Shown here one piece after another: positions 1 through 7,326 of a stretch of DNA of 64,000 nt. This DNA is from JAPWJZ01 sp966211335 (GTDB lineage: Bacteria > Pseudomonadota > Alphaproteobacteria > Micavibrionales > UBA2020): positions 1 through 64,000 of the forward strand of contig CBIHNF010000003.1 in the NCBI GenBank assembly GCA_966211335.1. The letters run 5' to 3'. Made by a program: the position numbers and the translations under genes. The notes below the pieces were generated by a model. The model did not search any database and was not told the DNA's origin. It worked only from the letters and a program-made list of their open reading frames with translations. Position 1 is the first letter of the stretch; each line of letters starts with the position of its first letter.

Positions 1-98
1 ACGGCACCTTCGTGCGCGTCATGAGCTGGTACGACAACGAGTGGGGCTTCTCCAACCGCATGTCGGATACCGCGGTTGCCATGGCCAAACTGAAATAA
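1..98 (+). CDS. gap: Glyceraldehyde-3-phosphate dehydrogenase, C-terminal end (partial)
   Basis: Only the last 31 residues are in the window, read in the third frame to a TAA at 96-98. They contain the stretch VMSWYDNEWGFSNRM, which is the hallmark C-terminal segment of phosphorylating GAPDH, followed by the usual short helix ending in KLK. The enzyme oxidises glyceraldehyde 3-phosphate in glycolysis. The class I aldolase gene follows 1.5 kb downstream, so this is a glycolytic neighbourhood, although no phosphoglycerate kinase gene lies between them here. The upstream part, including the catalytic Cys, is outside the window. Confidence 0.93.
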   Translation, partial: GTFVRVMSWYDNEWGFSNRMSDTAVAMAKLK

Positions 99-123
99 AC
101 GGCTGATTCAGCTGTACTTTTAT

Positions 124-177
124 TCATCCCTCACCCGCCCGTGCCCGACTCGTGGTACAATGGTAGGTGAGGGATGA
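124..177 (+). terminator. Inverted repeat just after gap
   Basis: TCATCCCTCACC at 124-135 is exactly complementary to GGTGAGGGATGA at 166-177, giving a 12-bp stem around a 30-base loop, 26 bases after the gap stop codon. A strong T-run is missing on the 3' side (ATTATTTCGG), so it may be a weak terminator, an mRNA 3'-end stabiliser or an operator. It also overlaps a potential GTG start at 167, which argues that the next gene starts at 197. Confidence 0.5.
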
Positions 178-196
178 TTATTTCGGGGTTATTGCA

Positions 197-589
197 ATGG
201 TCGATGGCGTCAGCTTTCTGAACACAGGGATTCCCACCGGCGGTAACGGCGTTAAAGCCGATGCCGCCAAAAGCGTGGTGGCCGACCCCAATACCCTCGC
301 CGCCGTGCCGGTGCAGGGCGCATCAACCCCCGCGCCGCCCGATGACAGCGGAAAAATTTCCAAACCGCAACCGGTCAAGGAACAGCCCTTCGCCGCAGAC
401 ACACAAGCGACGCTGCTGAAGACACAAGAAGACCAAAGCGCGCCGCCGCAGACCCGCACCAAGCAGGAAGTCACCGCCGCCGTCAAAAGTTTCGATGAAA
501 CGCAGGCGCTGCGCAATGCCCAGCCCCAGCAAGAAGCGCAAAAGCCGGAATACGCCAACACCGGCACCGGCCTCAAGGTCAACGTTTAA
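197..589 (+). CDS. Hypothetical Pro/Gln/Ala-rich, probably disordered protein
   Basis: An open frame of 130 codons from ATG at 197. A GTG at 167 in the same frame lies inside the inverted repeat after gap and is less likely. The product has no signal peptide, no membrane segment and no cysteine; it is rich in Pro, Gln, Ala, Thr and Lys and looks intrinsically disordered, ending in GTGLKVNV. I do not recognise a family. The reverse strand is also open here, but this strand is preferred because it does not conflict with the neighbouring leftward gene and its composition is reasonable. Moderate confidence that it is a real gene. Confidence 0.5.
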   Translation: MVDGVSFLNTGIPTGGNGVKADAAKSVVADPNTLAAVPVQGASTPAPPDDSGKISKPQPVKEQPFAADTQATLLKTQEDQSAPPQTRTKQEVTAAVKSFDETQALRNAQPQQEAQKPEYANTGTGLKVNV

Positions 590-1365
590 GCGACAGCCGC
601 CGCCCGTTTGCGCGAGACGACAATCAGCACAACCATGATCGCGAGCAAAAGGCCCGAGGCTGCGAAACGGCTGAGGTCGAGGCCGCCTTTTTCAATCGGC
701 TTGTCGAGGTAATCGCCCACCACCGCGCCGAGCGGGCGGGTGAGCACAAACGCCAGCCAGAACAGCCAGACGCGTGACACCTTCGTGAACTTGTACAAAG
801 CCGCCACAATCGCAAGCGCGCTGGAGAAAACGACCGCGCTGCCGGCATAGCCAAAGCCCGCGTCATCCGCCATCCAGTCGCCAAGCGCGGTGCCGAGGGT
901 TTGGGAGAACATGATGGTGACCCAGTAAAACACCTCCGCCTTGCGTGTGTGGATGTCGCTGGCCGAGATGGTGCCGAGCGTCTTGTACCAGACCGCGAGG
1001 GAGATCACGAGCAAACCCGCCAGCAGCGCGGAGCCGCCGGCATAGCCGATGCCAAGGGAACGGGTGGAAAAATCCGCCATGGTCGTGCCGACGGTCGTCG
1101 TCGCAATCACCGTCGCCCAGTAGAGGAACGGGTGGAATTTTGCCGCGCGGATCTGGAAGAAAACCGCAATCAGGAACAGCACCGCGAAAATAGCCGTGCC
1201 GACGAGATAGCCGAGATTCATCGACATCGACACCGCATCGCCGCCCGTTTCGCCAAGCGTCGTCGCCGCGATCTTGATCATCCAGAAAACAAGCGTGACC
1301 TGCGGCACTTTGCTGAGGGCGGTATCAAGACGGGTATCGGCGGTCATGGGTGGCTTTCTGAGCAT
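586..1365 (-). CDS. COG4705-type multi-pass membrane protein
   Basis: A 259-residue integral membrane protein with about eight hydrophobic segments. It carries internally repeated motifs of the type TTxGxxxGD: TTLGETGGD near residue 37, TTVGTTMAD near 92, SQTLGTALGD near 156 and TRPLGAVVGD near 212. This repeated signature is typical of the COG4705 'uncharacterized membrane-anchored protein' family, whose role is unknown. The start could be the first Met (1365) or the seventh (1347, giving MTADTRLD); neither has a convincing ribosome binding site. It is convergent with the preceding short gene, overlapping its last bases, and divergent from the aldolase gene. Confidence 0.8.
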   Translation of the reverse strand: MLRKPPMTADTRLDTALSKVPQVTLVFWMIKIAATTLGETGGDAVSMSMNLGYLVGTAIFAVLFLIAVFFQIRAAKFHPFLYWATVIATTTVGTTMADFSTRSLGIGYAGGSALLAGLLVISLAVWYKTLGTISASDIHTRKAEVFYWVTIMFSQTLGTALGDWMADDAGFGYAGSAVVFSSALAIVAALYKFTKVSRVWLFWLAFVLTRPLGAVVGDYLDKPIEKGGLDLSRFAASGLLLAIMVVLIVVSRKRAAAVA

Positions 1366-1490
1366 AGATTTCAGCGGTAAATATCAGCCTAGACTAACAG
1401 CCTTAAGGCGGGCTGAGCAGCCGCAAATCTGCCGCCGCAGCATCTGCCCTTAAAACTTCGGTATTATGTTATCCACGCGCCACCCCGCCC

Positions 1491-1520
1491 TTGCCCCTGC
1501 CCGAACCACTGCTTTAATAT
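1491..1520 (+). promoter_or_regulatory. Candidate sigma-70 promoter for the aldolase gene
   Basis: TTGCCC at 1491-1496, an 18-base spacer, then TAATAT at 1515-1520, about 40 bases upstream of the aldolase start. Both boxes are 4/6 matches, so this is only plausible. The rest of the 1366-1561 gap holds nothing else I can identify. Confidence 0.3.
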
Positions 1521-1561
1521 AGCCGCAAAAGAAGTGAGCAGAATCCAGAGGGAATAAAACC

Positions 1562-2488
1562 ATGCGCGTTACCGCCGAAGTCAAAAAAATCCTGTCGCAT
1601 TATGAAAGCGACACCCCCGCCGTCAAGAACAACATCGCGCGCATGTTGATGACGGGCAAACTGGCCGGCACTGGCAAAATGGTCATCCTGCCCGTCGACC
1701 AGGGTTTCGAGCACGGCCCCGCCCGCTCCTTCGCCGTCAACCCCGATGCGTATGACCCGCATTACCACTATGAACTCGCGATTGAATCGGGCTGCAACGC
1801 CTATGCCGCGCCACTTGGCGCGTTAGAGTCCGGCGCCAATACTTTCCTCGGCGAAATCCCGACCATCCTGAAAATGAACAGCTCCAACAGCCTCATCGAA
1901 GCGAAAGACCAGTCGGTCAACGCTTCCGTGCAGGACGCCGTGCGCCTTGGCTGCGCGGGCATCGGCTTTACCGTCTACCCGGGTTCCGAATTCATGCTGG
2001 AGCAGCAGGAAGAAATTTCGGCGCTGTCGGAAGAAGCGAAATCATACGGCATCGCAACCGTGCTGTGGTCCTACCCCCGCGGCGGCAAGGTGAGCAACCC
2101 GCAAGGCGAAACCGCCATTGATATCGTCGCTTATGCGGCGCATATGGCGGCACAGCTCGGCGCGCATATCATTAAAGTGAAGCTGCCGACCGACCACCTT
2201 GACCTGCCGGAAGCGAAAAAAGTTTACGAGCAGTATAAAATTCCCGTCTCGACGCAAGGCGAGCGCGTGCGCCACATCATGAAATCTGCCTTCAACGGCC
2301 GCCGTATCGTCGTCTTCTCCGGCGGCGCGACCAAGGGCGAGGATGCCGTTTATGACGACGCCCGCGCGATTTTCGAAGGCGGCGGCAACGGCTCCATCAT
2401 CGGCCGCAACTGCTTCCAGCGCCCGCGCGAGGAATCGCTGAAGATGCTGAACAAGATCATGGATATCTATCTCGGCAAGGTGAAATAA
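1562..2488 (+). CDS. fba: Class I fructose-bisphosphate aldolase (DhnA/FbaB type)
   Basis: A 308-residue TIM-barrel aldolase of the DhnA/archaeal class I type. Recognisable segments are LPVDQGFEHGP near residue 45, the Schiff-base region IIKVKLPTDH near 205 and the phosphate-binding VFSGGATKG near 255. It cleaves fructose 1,6-bisphosphate to two triose phosphates through a lysine Schiff base in the cytoplasm. ATG at 1562 follows the purine-rich GAGGGA at a good distance. The ThiE-like gene begins 10 bases after its stop, so the two are probably co-transcribed. Length and motifs are normal for the family. Confidence 0.93.
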   Translation: MRVTAEVKKILSHYESDTPAVKNNIARMLMTGKLAGTGKMVILPVDQGFEHGPARSFAVNPDAYDPHYHYELAIESGCNAYAAPLGALESGANTFLGEIPTILKMNSSNSLIEAKDQSVNASVQDAVRLGCAGIGFTVYPGSEFMLEQQEEISALSEEAKSYGIATVLWSYPRGGKVSNPQGETAIDIVAYAAHMAAQLGAHIIKVKLPTDHLDLPEAKKVYEQYKIPVSTQGERVRHIMKSAFNGRRIVVFSGGATKGEDAVYDDARAIFEGGGNGSIIGRNCFQRPREESLKMLNKIMDIYLGKVK

Positions 2489-2498
2489 GGCGATACCT

Positions 2499-3185
2499 TT
2501 GACCAATAACATTCCAGACGCTCCCGGCTGCCAGCTCTACATCATCACGCCCCCGAAACTCGTGCCCGAAGCTTTCGCGCCGCACCTCGAACGCGCGCTG
2601 GATGAAGGCAATGTCGCGGCGCTGCAGCTGCGGCTGGAAGAGGCAAACGAGCAGCAGTGGGAAGACGCCATCGGCCGCCTGATGCCAATCGCCCATGCGC
2701 GGGAAGTCTCCTTTATCATCAACAACCATGTGGAGCTCTGCGCCAAAACGGGCGCCGACGGCGTTCACCTCGGCATCCACGACATGCGCATTTCGGAAGC
2801 GCGCAAAATTCTGGGCCCTGACAAAACCATCGGCGCGTCCTGCCTTGATTCCAAGCACCTTGGCATGACGGCCGCCGAACAGGGCGCGGATTACGTGAGC
2901 TTCGGCCCCTTCTTCACCGCGCGGAGCCCCTACTACCCGCAGGAAAACTACGCGCCAAAATATATGGTGTCGCCGAATATCCTGACGTGGTGGAGCGCCA
3001 TCATGGAAGCGCCTTGCGTCGCCGCCGGCGGCATCAAGCCCGCCAACTGCCGCGATATTGTGAAGGCGGGCGCAGATTTTATTTGCGCGTCCACTTCCAT
3101 CTGGGAATACACCGGCGGTGCCGCCGCGGCCATCCGCGAATTCCAGGAAGCCATGGGCCACATCCCGAAAAAAGTCGCGGGCTGA
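2499..3185 (+). CDS. ThiE/TenI-like protein with altered active-site motifs
   Basis: A 228-residue TIM barrel of the thiamine-phosphate synthase superfamily: LYIITPP at the N-terminus, GADGVHLG near residue 85, ADYVSFGPFF near 130 and CVAAGGI near 170. Several positions that bind the pyrimidine diphosphate in ThiE are changed: the LQLRxK motif reads LQLRLE, and the usual IND segment reads INNH. The xTxTK loop after the GP motif is replaced by an aromatic TARSPYYP segment. It starts at TTG 2499 behind AAGG. Placement directly behind fba suggests a role near central metabolism; whether it makes thiamine phosphate is doubtful. Confidence 0.8.
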   Translation: MTNNIPDAPGCQLYIITPPKLVPEAFAPHLERALDEGNVAALQLRLEEANEQQWEDAIGRLMPIAHAREVSFIINNHVELCAKTGADGVHLGIHDMRISEARKILGPDKTIGASCLDSKHLGMTAAEQGADYVSFGPFFTARSPYYPQENYAPKYMVSPNILTWWSAIMEAPCVAAGGIKPANCRDIVKAGADFICASTSIWEYTGGAAAAIREFQEAMGHIPKKVAG

Positions 3186-3206
3186 TCACCAATATAAATA
3201 ATTTTT

Positions 3207-3530
3207 TTAAGGTACCTCTGTCTCAAAACGCAGCTTCTGCGCTTTGATAGCGATGCAACCGTCTACTAAATAAATGTATGTGACACTGCCCTGCGATGGC
3301 GTCCAATAACTTATTGTCCCCGCAGAAGCGTTTTTTTGCATGCTATCTAAATCGCTGATCTGCGAAATGGATTCGACCTCTTCAAATATTACCGATGCGC
3401 GCTGCCGATGTCGGTCACTGTCGGCATTTAAATAAAACTCGATACTGAGCATGACTTTTTTGGCGACATAATCAACGCTCGTGCTTTTCAGCAACGCATC
3501 ATGCAATTCAATGTCGTCTAATTTTATCAA
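3207..3530 (-). CDS. Hypothetical 107-residue protein
   Basis: An open frame whose only plausible start is TTG at 3530, six bases after the stop of the upstream 67-residue gene. The product is acidic and mixed alpha/beta-looking, with no signal peptide, no membrane segment and no cysteine. Base composition is more AT-rich than the neighbours. I do not recognise a family. The 3' side (3186-3206) is AT-rich with a T-run, but I see no clear hairpin. It could be a recently acquired gene or a non-coding stretch. Confidence 0.45.
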   Translation of the reverse strand: MIKLDDIELHDALLKSTSVDYVAKKVMLSIEFYLNADSDRHRQRASVIFEEVESISQISDLDSMQKNASAGTISYWTPSQGSVTYIYLVDGCIAIKAQKLRFETEVP

Positions 3531-3535
3531 TCGCT

Positions 3536-3739
3536 TTACTTGCCGGGTCTGCGCTGCTTGGGCGTCGCAAGCGCTTTGCCGAGATCCATTTTGTCGAGCT
3601 GTTCGAGCGCGGTGACAACGCTTTCGGGCGGCTGGCCGCCGTGGGCTTTGATGATGCCTGCAACTTCGGCATAGGCCTCGCGGAGGCCCGGCGTCACATC
3701 ATATTCACGGCCGCCCAGTTTAAGCTTTTCTTCGGACAT
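3536..3739 (-). CDS. Hypothetical small protein
   Basis: A 67-residue product from ATG at 3739, which has AGGAG eight bases upstream; a longer frame to 3763 lacks such a site. The sequence begins MSEEKLKLGGREYDVTPGLR and ends in a basic KQRRPGK tail. It is charged and helical-looking, and I recognise no family. The strong ribosome binding site and codon use make it likely to be a genuine gene. It reads in the same direction as epmA upstream, 70 bases after its stop. Confidence 0.65.
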   Translation of the reverse strand: MSEEKLKLGGREYDVTPGLREAYAEVAGIIKAHGGQPPESVVTALEQLDKMDLGKALATPKQRRPGK

Positions 3740-3808
3740 CTTTGTATCTCCTGCTGTTTCCAACAGGATACGCCGAAAGGCTTAACATTTTAAAACATCT
3801 AAGCGTTT

Positions 3809-4828
3809 TCAGCGCGTTACGACGGGCGCAGCCTGCACCAGATCGATGTTTTCCGCGCCTGTCGCCAGCATAACCAGCCGGTCGAGTCCCAGCGCGTTGC
3901 CGCTGCAGGGGGCAAGGCCGTGGTCGAGCGCGGCGAGAAAATCTTCATCGACCGGATAATCGTCACCATAGATTTTTTTGCGGAGGGCAACATCATGGAT
4001 GAACCGCTCCCGCTGCACTTTCGCATCCGTCAGTTCGCCGAAGGCATTCGCAAGCTCGATGCCGCAAACATAAACCTCGAACCGTTCGGCGAAGCGCGGG
4101 TCTTCCGGCTTCGGGCGGGAGAGCGCGGCCATGGAAACCGGATAATCGTAAATGACGGTCGCCGCGCCGACGCCCAAGTTCGGCTCGACTTTTTCCATGA
4201 GGATTTTGAGCAGCGCGTTTTCCCAGTCGTCGAGCGGCGAAACATAGACGCCGATGCGTTTTGCTTCCGCATTGATATGCGCCAGATCGCAAAGGTTATG
4301 TTCGATATCGACGCCCGCATATTTCTTCAGCGCATCGACGACGGTGATTTTTTCGAAAGGCGCCTGCGGATCGCAGGTTTTATCCTTCACGCGCATCGGT
4401 TGCCTCACCACATGGCGCAGCAGCTCGGCCGTTTCGTCCATCATGTCTTTATAATCCATGCCGCGTTGGTACCATTCCAGCATGGCAAATTCGGGGCTGT
4501 GCCAGCGGGAGCCTTCGGCGTTGCGGAAGACTTTGGCGAGCTGGTAGATTTTCGGCAGGCCCGCCACCAGCAGCTTCTTCATCGTGAATTCGGGGCTGGT
4601 GTGCAAATACAGCGTGTCCCGCCGCTGCATATCGGCGGAGACAAGCTCGGTGCGGAAGCCCTGAATATGCGGCTCCATACAAGGGGCCACCTGCAGGGCG
4701 GGGGTTTCAACCTCCAGATAACCGCGCTGGTTAAAAAACGCCCGTACCTCTGCAAATATGCGTGCCCGTGCTTCAAGATAGGGGATTTTGCGGCCGAATA
4801 AATCGGGGTGCCACCAGTGTTGCGTCAT
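3809..4828 (-). CDS. epmA: EF-P lysyltransferase (EpmA/GenX/PoxA)
   Basis: A 339-residue class II lysyl-tRNA-synthetase-like catalytic domain without the N-terminal anticodon-binding domain, as in EpmA/GenX. Motif 1 is FFNQRGYLEVETPAL near residue 32, motif 2 is FRNAEGSRWHSPEFAMLEWY near 100, and motif 3 is GNALGLDRLVMLATG near 311. The family attaches (R)-beta-lysine to a lysine of elongation factor P to relieve ribosome stalling. The epmB and efp partners are not in this window. Its ATG overlaps the stop of the ankyrin gene by four bases, so it is the last or near-last gene of a translationally coupled leftward unit. Confidence 0.93.
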   Translation of the reverse strand: MTQHWWHPDLFGRKIPYLEARARIFAEVRAFFNQRGYLEVETPALQVAPCMEPHIQGFRTELVSADMQRRDTLYLHTSPEFTMKKLLVAGLPKIYQLAKVFRNAEGSRWHSPEFAMLEWYQRGMDYKDMMDETAELLRHVVRQPMRVKDKTCDPQAPFEKITVVDALKKYAGVDIEHNLCDLAHINAEAKRIGVYVSPLDDWENALLKILMEKVEPNLGVGAATVIYDYPVSMAALSRPKPEDPRFAERFEVYVCGIELANAFGELTDAKVQRERFIHDVALRKKIYGDDYPVDEDFLAALDHGLAPCSGNALGLDRLVMLATGAENIDLVQAAPVVTR

Positions 4829-5445
4829 GGCTGCAGCTTGAACTTCTGGCCTTTGGCCTTTTGCTGCAGCTGCTGTAACTGTTCCTGCCGCGCTTCGACG
4901 GCAAGCGCCTGCGCCTTTGGCAGCGCCGCCAGCAGGCTGCGCACGCCCGGCGCGGCATCACTGGAGGAGGCCGCCGCAAGATCCAGCGCCGACTGACCGT
5001 TGGCATCGCGGATGGTGGGATCGGGTTGCTTCCACAAGACATTTGTCAGCAGCCGGTCACCTTCGTCAGACAGCATCAGGCGCACAGCCTCATGCAGCGC
5101 GGTCGAGCCGTTGGGGAAAACCTCGTCCACTTCCGCGCCGGAGGCAATCAGCACGCTGGCGAGGAAATATTCCTGCAGCTGCAGCGCCTTGTTCAGCGGC
5201 GAAATGCCGTCGGCATCGCGAAGGTTCAGGTCGGCGCGCTTGGTGCAGAAGCCGAGAAAGATAACCCGCTGCAGGCCGGTGGTGCTGTCATCCTCGCCCC
5301 CGGCGGCGATGCGTTCCATCAGCGCGAAAATCATGGGCCTGCCGCTGGCATCGGGCGCATTCGCGTCGTCCCCGCGGTCAAAAGCCTCGGTGACCGCTAT
5401 CAGGTCGTCCGTCTCAACAGCCTCGAGAAGCGATTTCGGCTCCAT
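4825..5445 (-). CDS. Ankyrin-repeat protein (second of a pair)
   Basis: A 206-residue protein with about four ankyrin repeats; diagnostic pieces are DADGISPLNKALQLQEYFLASVLIASGAEVDEVFPNGSTALHEAV (two repeats, positions given as residues 77-121) and DANGQSALDLAAASS near 150. No signal peptide. It ends in a Gln-rich coiled segment. The start ATG overlaps the stop of the first ankyrin gene by one base (TGATG type), and its stop overlaps the epmA start by four bases. The repeats suggest protein binding; no enzymatic domain is present. Confidence 0.85.
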   Translation of the reverse strand: MEPKSLLEAVETDDLIAVTEAFDRGDDANAPDASGRPMIFALMERIAAGGEDDSTTGLQRVIFLGFCTKRADLNLRDADGISPLNKALQLQEYFLASVLIASGAEVDEVFPNGSTALHEAVRLMLSDEGDRLLTNVLWKQPDPTIRDANGQSALDLAAASSSDAAPGVRSLLAALPKAQALAVEARQEQLQQLQQKAKGQKFKLQP

Positions 5446-6089
5446 CAGCGCGGGCCTTTCGGGGCGGCGAAGCGCACCGTCTTGACACGCGCAGGCGCGG
5501 CGGCGCCGGTAAAGACGGCTTTCACTTCGGATGCGATAAATTCAGCCTCTTTGCGCTGCGCCAGTTTTTCCACGCCTTCGGCATAGGCCGCCATCGCATC
5601 CACAATCACCTGCGCTTGCGGATATTCCGCAACAAACGCTTTCGCCTGTTCATAGGGGGTCAGACCTTTGGCGTTCGGTGTGGCATTGGCATCCGCCCCA
5701 CGCTCCAGCAGAAACTGCACGCGCTCTGCTTTGCCGTCCTTCATGTCCATGTTGATGGCAGAATGAAGAACGCACATTTTTTTATCGCCGGCGGGAATAT
5801 CGGCTTTCGCGCCATTCTTCATCAGCAGCTCGGCGATATTAAAGTACGTTTTCTCCAGCGCGGCGGTGAGCGGCATCATGCCGTCATCATCGGGCGCGTT
5901 TACATCCGCCTTGTGCAGCAGCAGCAGCTTGACCATGTCCTCATCGCCTTCGGCGGCGGCATGATAGATGGCGCTACGCCCGTTGCTGTCCTTCGCGTCG
6001 GGGCTGGCGCGCTCGGCGATATAGTCGGACACATCGTCAAGGCTGCCTTGCAGCACGGCCTTCAGCAGGAATTTATCAAGCGAGCTCAT
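5445..6089 (-). CDS. Ankyrin-repeat protein with KTVRFAA C-terminal motif
   Basis: A 214-residue ankyrin protein with four or five repeats, for example NGRSAIYHAAAEGDEDMVKLL near residue 36 and KGLTPYEQAKA near 145, followed by a helical linker and a basic tail, VKTVRFAAPKGPR. Nearly the same tail, LKTVRFAAAKPLSA, ends the unrelated 14-repeat protein at 9871-11034. ATG at 6089 has AAAAGG eight bases upstream and overlaps the esterase stop by four bases. No signal peptide is visible. Role unknown; a protein-interaction scaffold is the natural guess. Confidence 0.86.
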   Translation of the reverse strand: MSSLDKFLLKAVLQGSLDDVSDYIAERASPDAKDSNGRSAIYHAAAEGDEDMVKLLLLHKADVNAPDDDGMMPLTAALEKTYFNIAELLMKNGAKADIPAGDKKMCVLHSAINMDMKDGKAERVQFLLERGADANATPNAKGLTPYEQAKAFVAEYPQAQVIVDAMAAYAEGVEKLAQRKEAEFIASEVKAVFTGAAAPARVKTVRFAAPKGPR

Positions 6090-7051
6090 GGTTGCAGCCT
6101 TTTCTTCACATCGGCATCGAGGCTGCCCATGAATTTTTCGACGGCGGCGGTGTAATCGCCCTCTTCGCCGAGGTTCTTATTGATGGCGCCGTGGTTGAGC
6201 GGCTCTTCCACCACCTCGGCGCGGACACCGAGGGCTTTCGCCTTATCGGCATATTCATGCGCCGCCGGGCAGGAATCCTGCCGTTTGGAGGAGCAGACGC
6301 CGAGCCAGGGCAGCGAAGCTTCGGACAATTGCTCGACCGGCGATACTTTCGTCCAGAAGGCGGGGTCTTTGCCGAAAACTTCTTCGTACACCGCCGCGTG
6401 TTTTAGCTTCATCTTGCCGGCGACATCCACCACCGCGCTATCGAGCGACACGGTGCCAAGCCAGGGCGCGGCGCCAAGCTTTGCCGCTGTCGCCGTATCC
6501 GCGCCGATGAGGGAGACGAGATGCGCACCGGCCGAATGGCCCATGAGGATTATTTTACCGGCATCGCCCTGCCAGTCAGCGGCATGCGCCTGCACATATA
6601 TAAGTGCCTTGGTCACATCCGCTGCCTGTTCCGCCACATTCGCGCCGTCGGGCAGCATGCGGTAATTGGCGGAAACGAAAATGAAACCTTTTTCGACCCA
6701 GCGGTTGATCTTGTTTACCTTGACGCCACCGGCCGCCTTGTCGCCGATGCACCAGGCGCCGCCGTGGATCATCAGGATGACCGGATAGGGCGCGGCATGT
6801 GCGGGTTTGGCGGGCAGGTAGACGTCCAGCGCCTGCGCCTTATTCGTGCCATAGCTGGCGGAGACGGAAGGCACCGGGCGCATTTCGCCATTGCGCGGCG
6901 CATGCGCGCCGCCGAGAAGGGCCGACATGCGGGCGCAGGACAGTCTGGAGCCCGGACCTTCTTCAATACCGCCGCCTTGCGCGGCACCCGCTATCAGCGG
7001 CGCGCAGAATACGGCGAAAAAGAGTGCAGCAATGATGTAAATACGCGTCAT
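6086..7051 (-). CDS. Secreted alpha/beta-hydrolase (esterase/lipase, BD-FAE/HSL-like)
   Basis: A 321-residue hydrolase starting at ATG 7051, behind AAGAGG, with a clear signal peptide (MTRIYIIAALFFAVFCAPLI, then an AGAA cleavage region). The oxyanion motif HGGAWCIG, the nucleophile elbow GHSAGAH with the catalytic Ser, and NHGAI near the C-terminus for the catalytic His define an esterase/lipase of the carboxylesterase type, acting in the periplasm or outside. Open frame continues upstream to 7153 but lacks a ribosome binding site and would bury the signal peptide. It heads the unit esterase, ankyrin, ankyrin, epmA, whose members all overlap by 1-4 bases. Confidence 0.87.
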   Translation of the reverse strand: MTRIYIIAALFFAVFCAPLIAGAAQGGGIEEGPGSRLSCARMSALLGGAHAPRNGEMRPVPSVSASYGTNKAQALDVYLPAKPAHAAPYPVILMIHGGAWCIGDKAAGGVKVNKINRWVEKGFIFVSANYRMLPDGANVAEQAADVTKALIYVQAHAADWQGDAGKIILMGHSAGAHLVSLIGADTATAAKLGAAPWLGTVSLDSAVVDVAGKMKLKHAAVYEEVFGKDPAFWTKVSPVEQLSEASLPWLGVCSSKRQDSCPAAHEYADKAKALGVRAEVVEEPLNHGAINKNLGEEGDYTAAVEKFMGSLDADVKKRLQP

Positions 7052-7175
7052 AGGGCCTCTTGAGAAAGCGGCAGAATAGCCATAATATTCCATAAAAGCA
7101 ACCACTTCGTCATATTTTCCAATAAATAAAGCAATTCCAACCTCTTCCCCCATATTTCCGCCACTTCCGCCGCGC

Positions 7176-7205
7176 TTGACTCTTTCTCCATAAATCCCTT
7201 ATAAA
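7176..7205 (+). promoter_or_regulatory. Likely sigma-70 promoter of ffh
   Basis: TTGACT at 7176-7181, an 18-base spacer and TATAAA at 7200-7205 give close matches to both sigma-70 boxes, about 120 bases upstream of ffh. This would produce a leader of roughly 115 bases. Confidence 0.55.
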
Positions 7206-7265
7206 CAGCTCAGTTTTGTTGAGGCAAAGCATATCCCCTATGGATGTCTGCTTGCGCTCTGCGTC

Positions 7266-7295
7266 CCCCAGTCGGCGAAGTTACGCTCACTGGGG
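7266..7295 (+). other. Hairpin in the ffh leader
   Basis: CCCCAGT at 7266-7272 pairs with ACTGGGG at 7289-7295, with a further GCG/CGC pairing inside. It lies 32 bases before the ffh start and is followed by a T-rich stretch (TTAATTGGTTTT). It could be an attenuator or a leader element. I looked here for an SRP RNA and saw no GGAA-tetraloop core characteristic of one. Confidence 0.35.
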
Positions 7296-7326
7296 TTAAT
7301 TGGTTTTGGGCTTTTGAGGATTTTGA

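Noticed and set aside
167..196. GTG start at 167 for the first complete gene
   Set aside because: It lies inside the inverted repeat following gap and has no ribosome binding site; ATG 197 is preferred.
7154..7326. SRP RNA gene upstream of ffh
   Set aside because: The leader has hairpins, but the conserved SRP RNA tetraloop and internal-loop sequences are absent.
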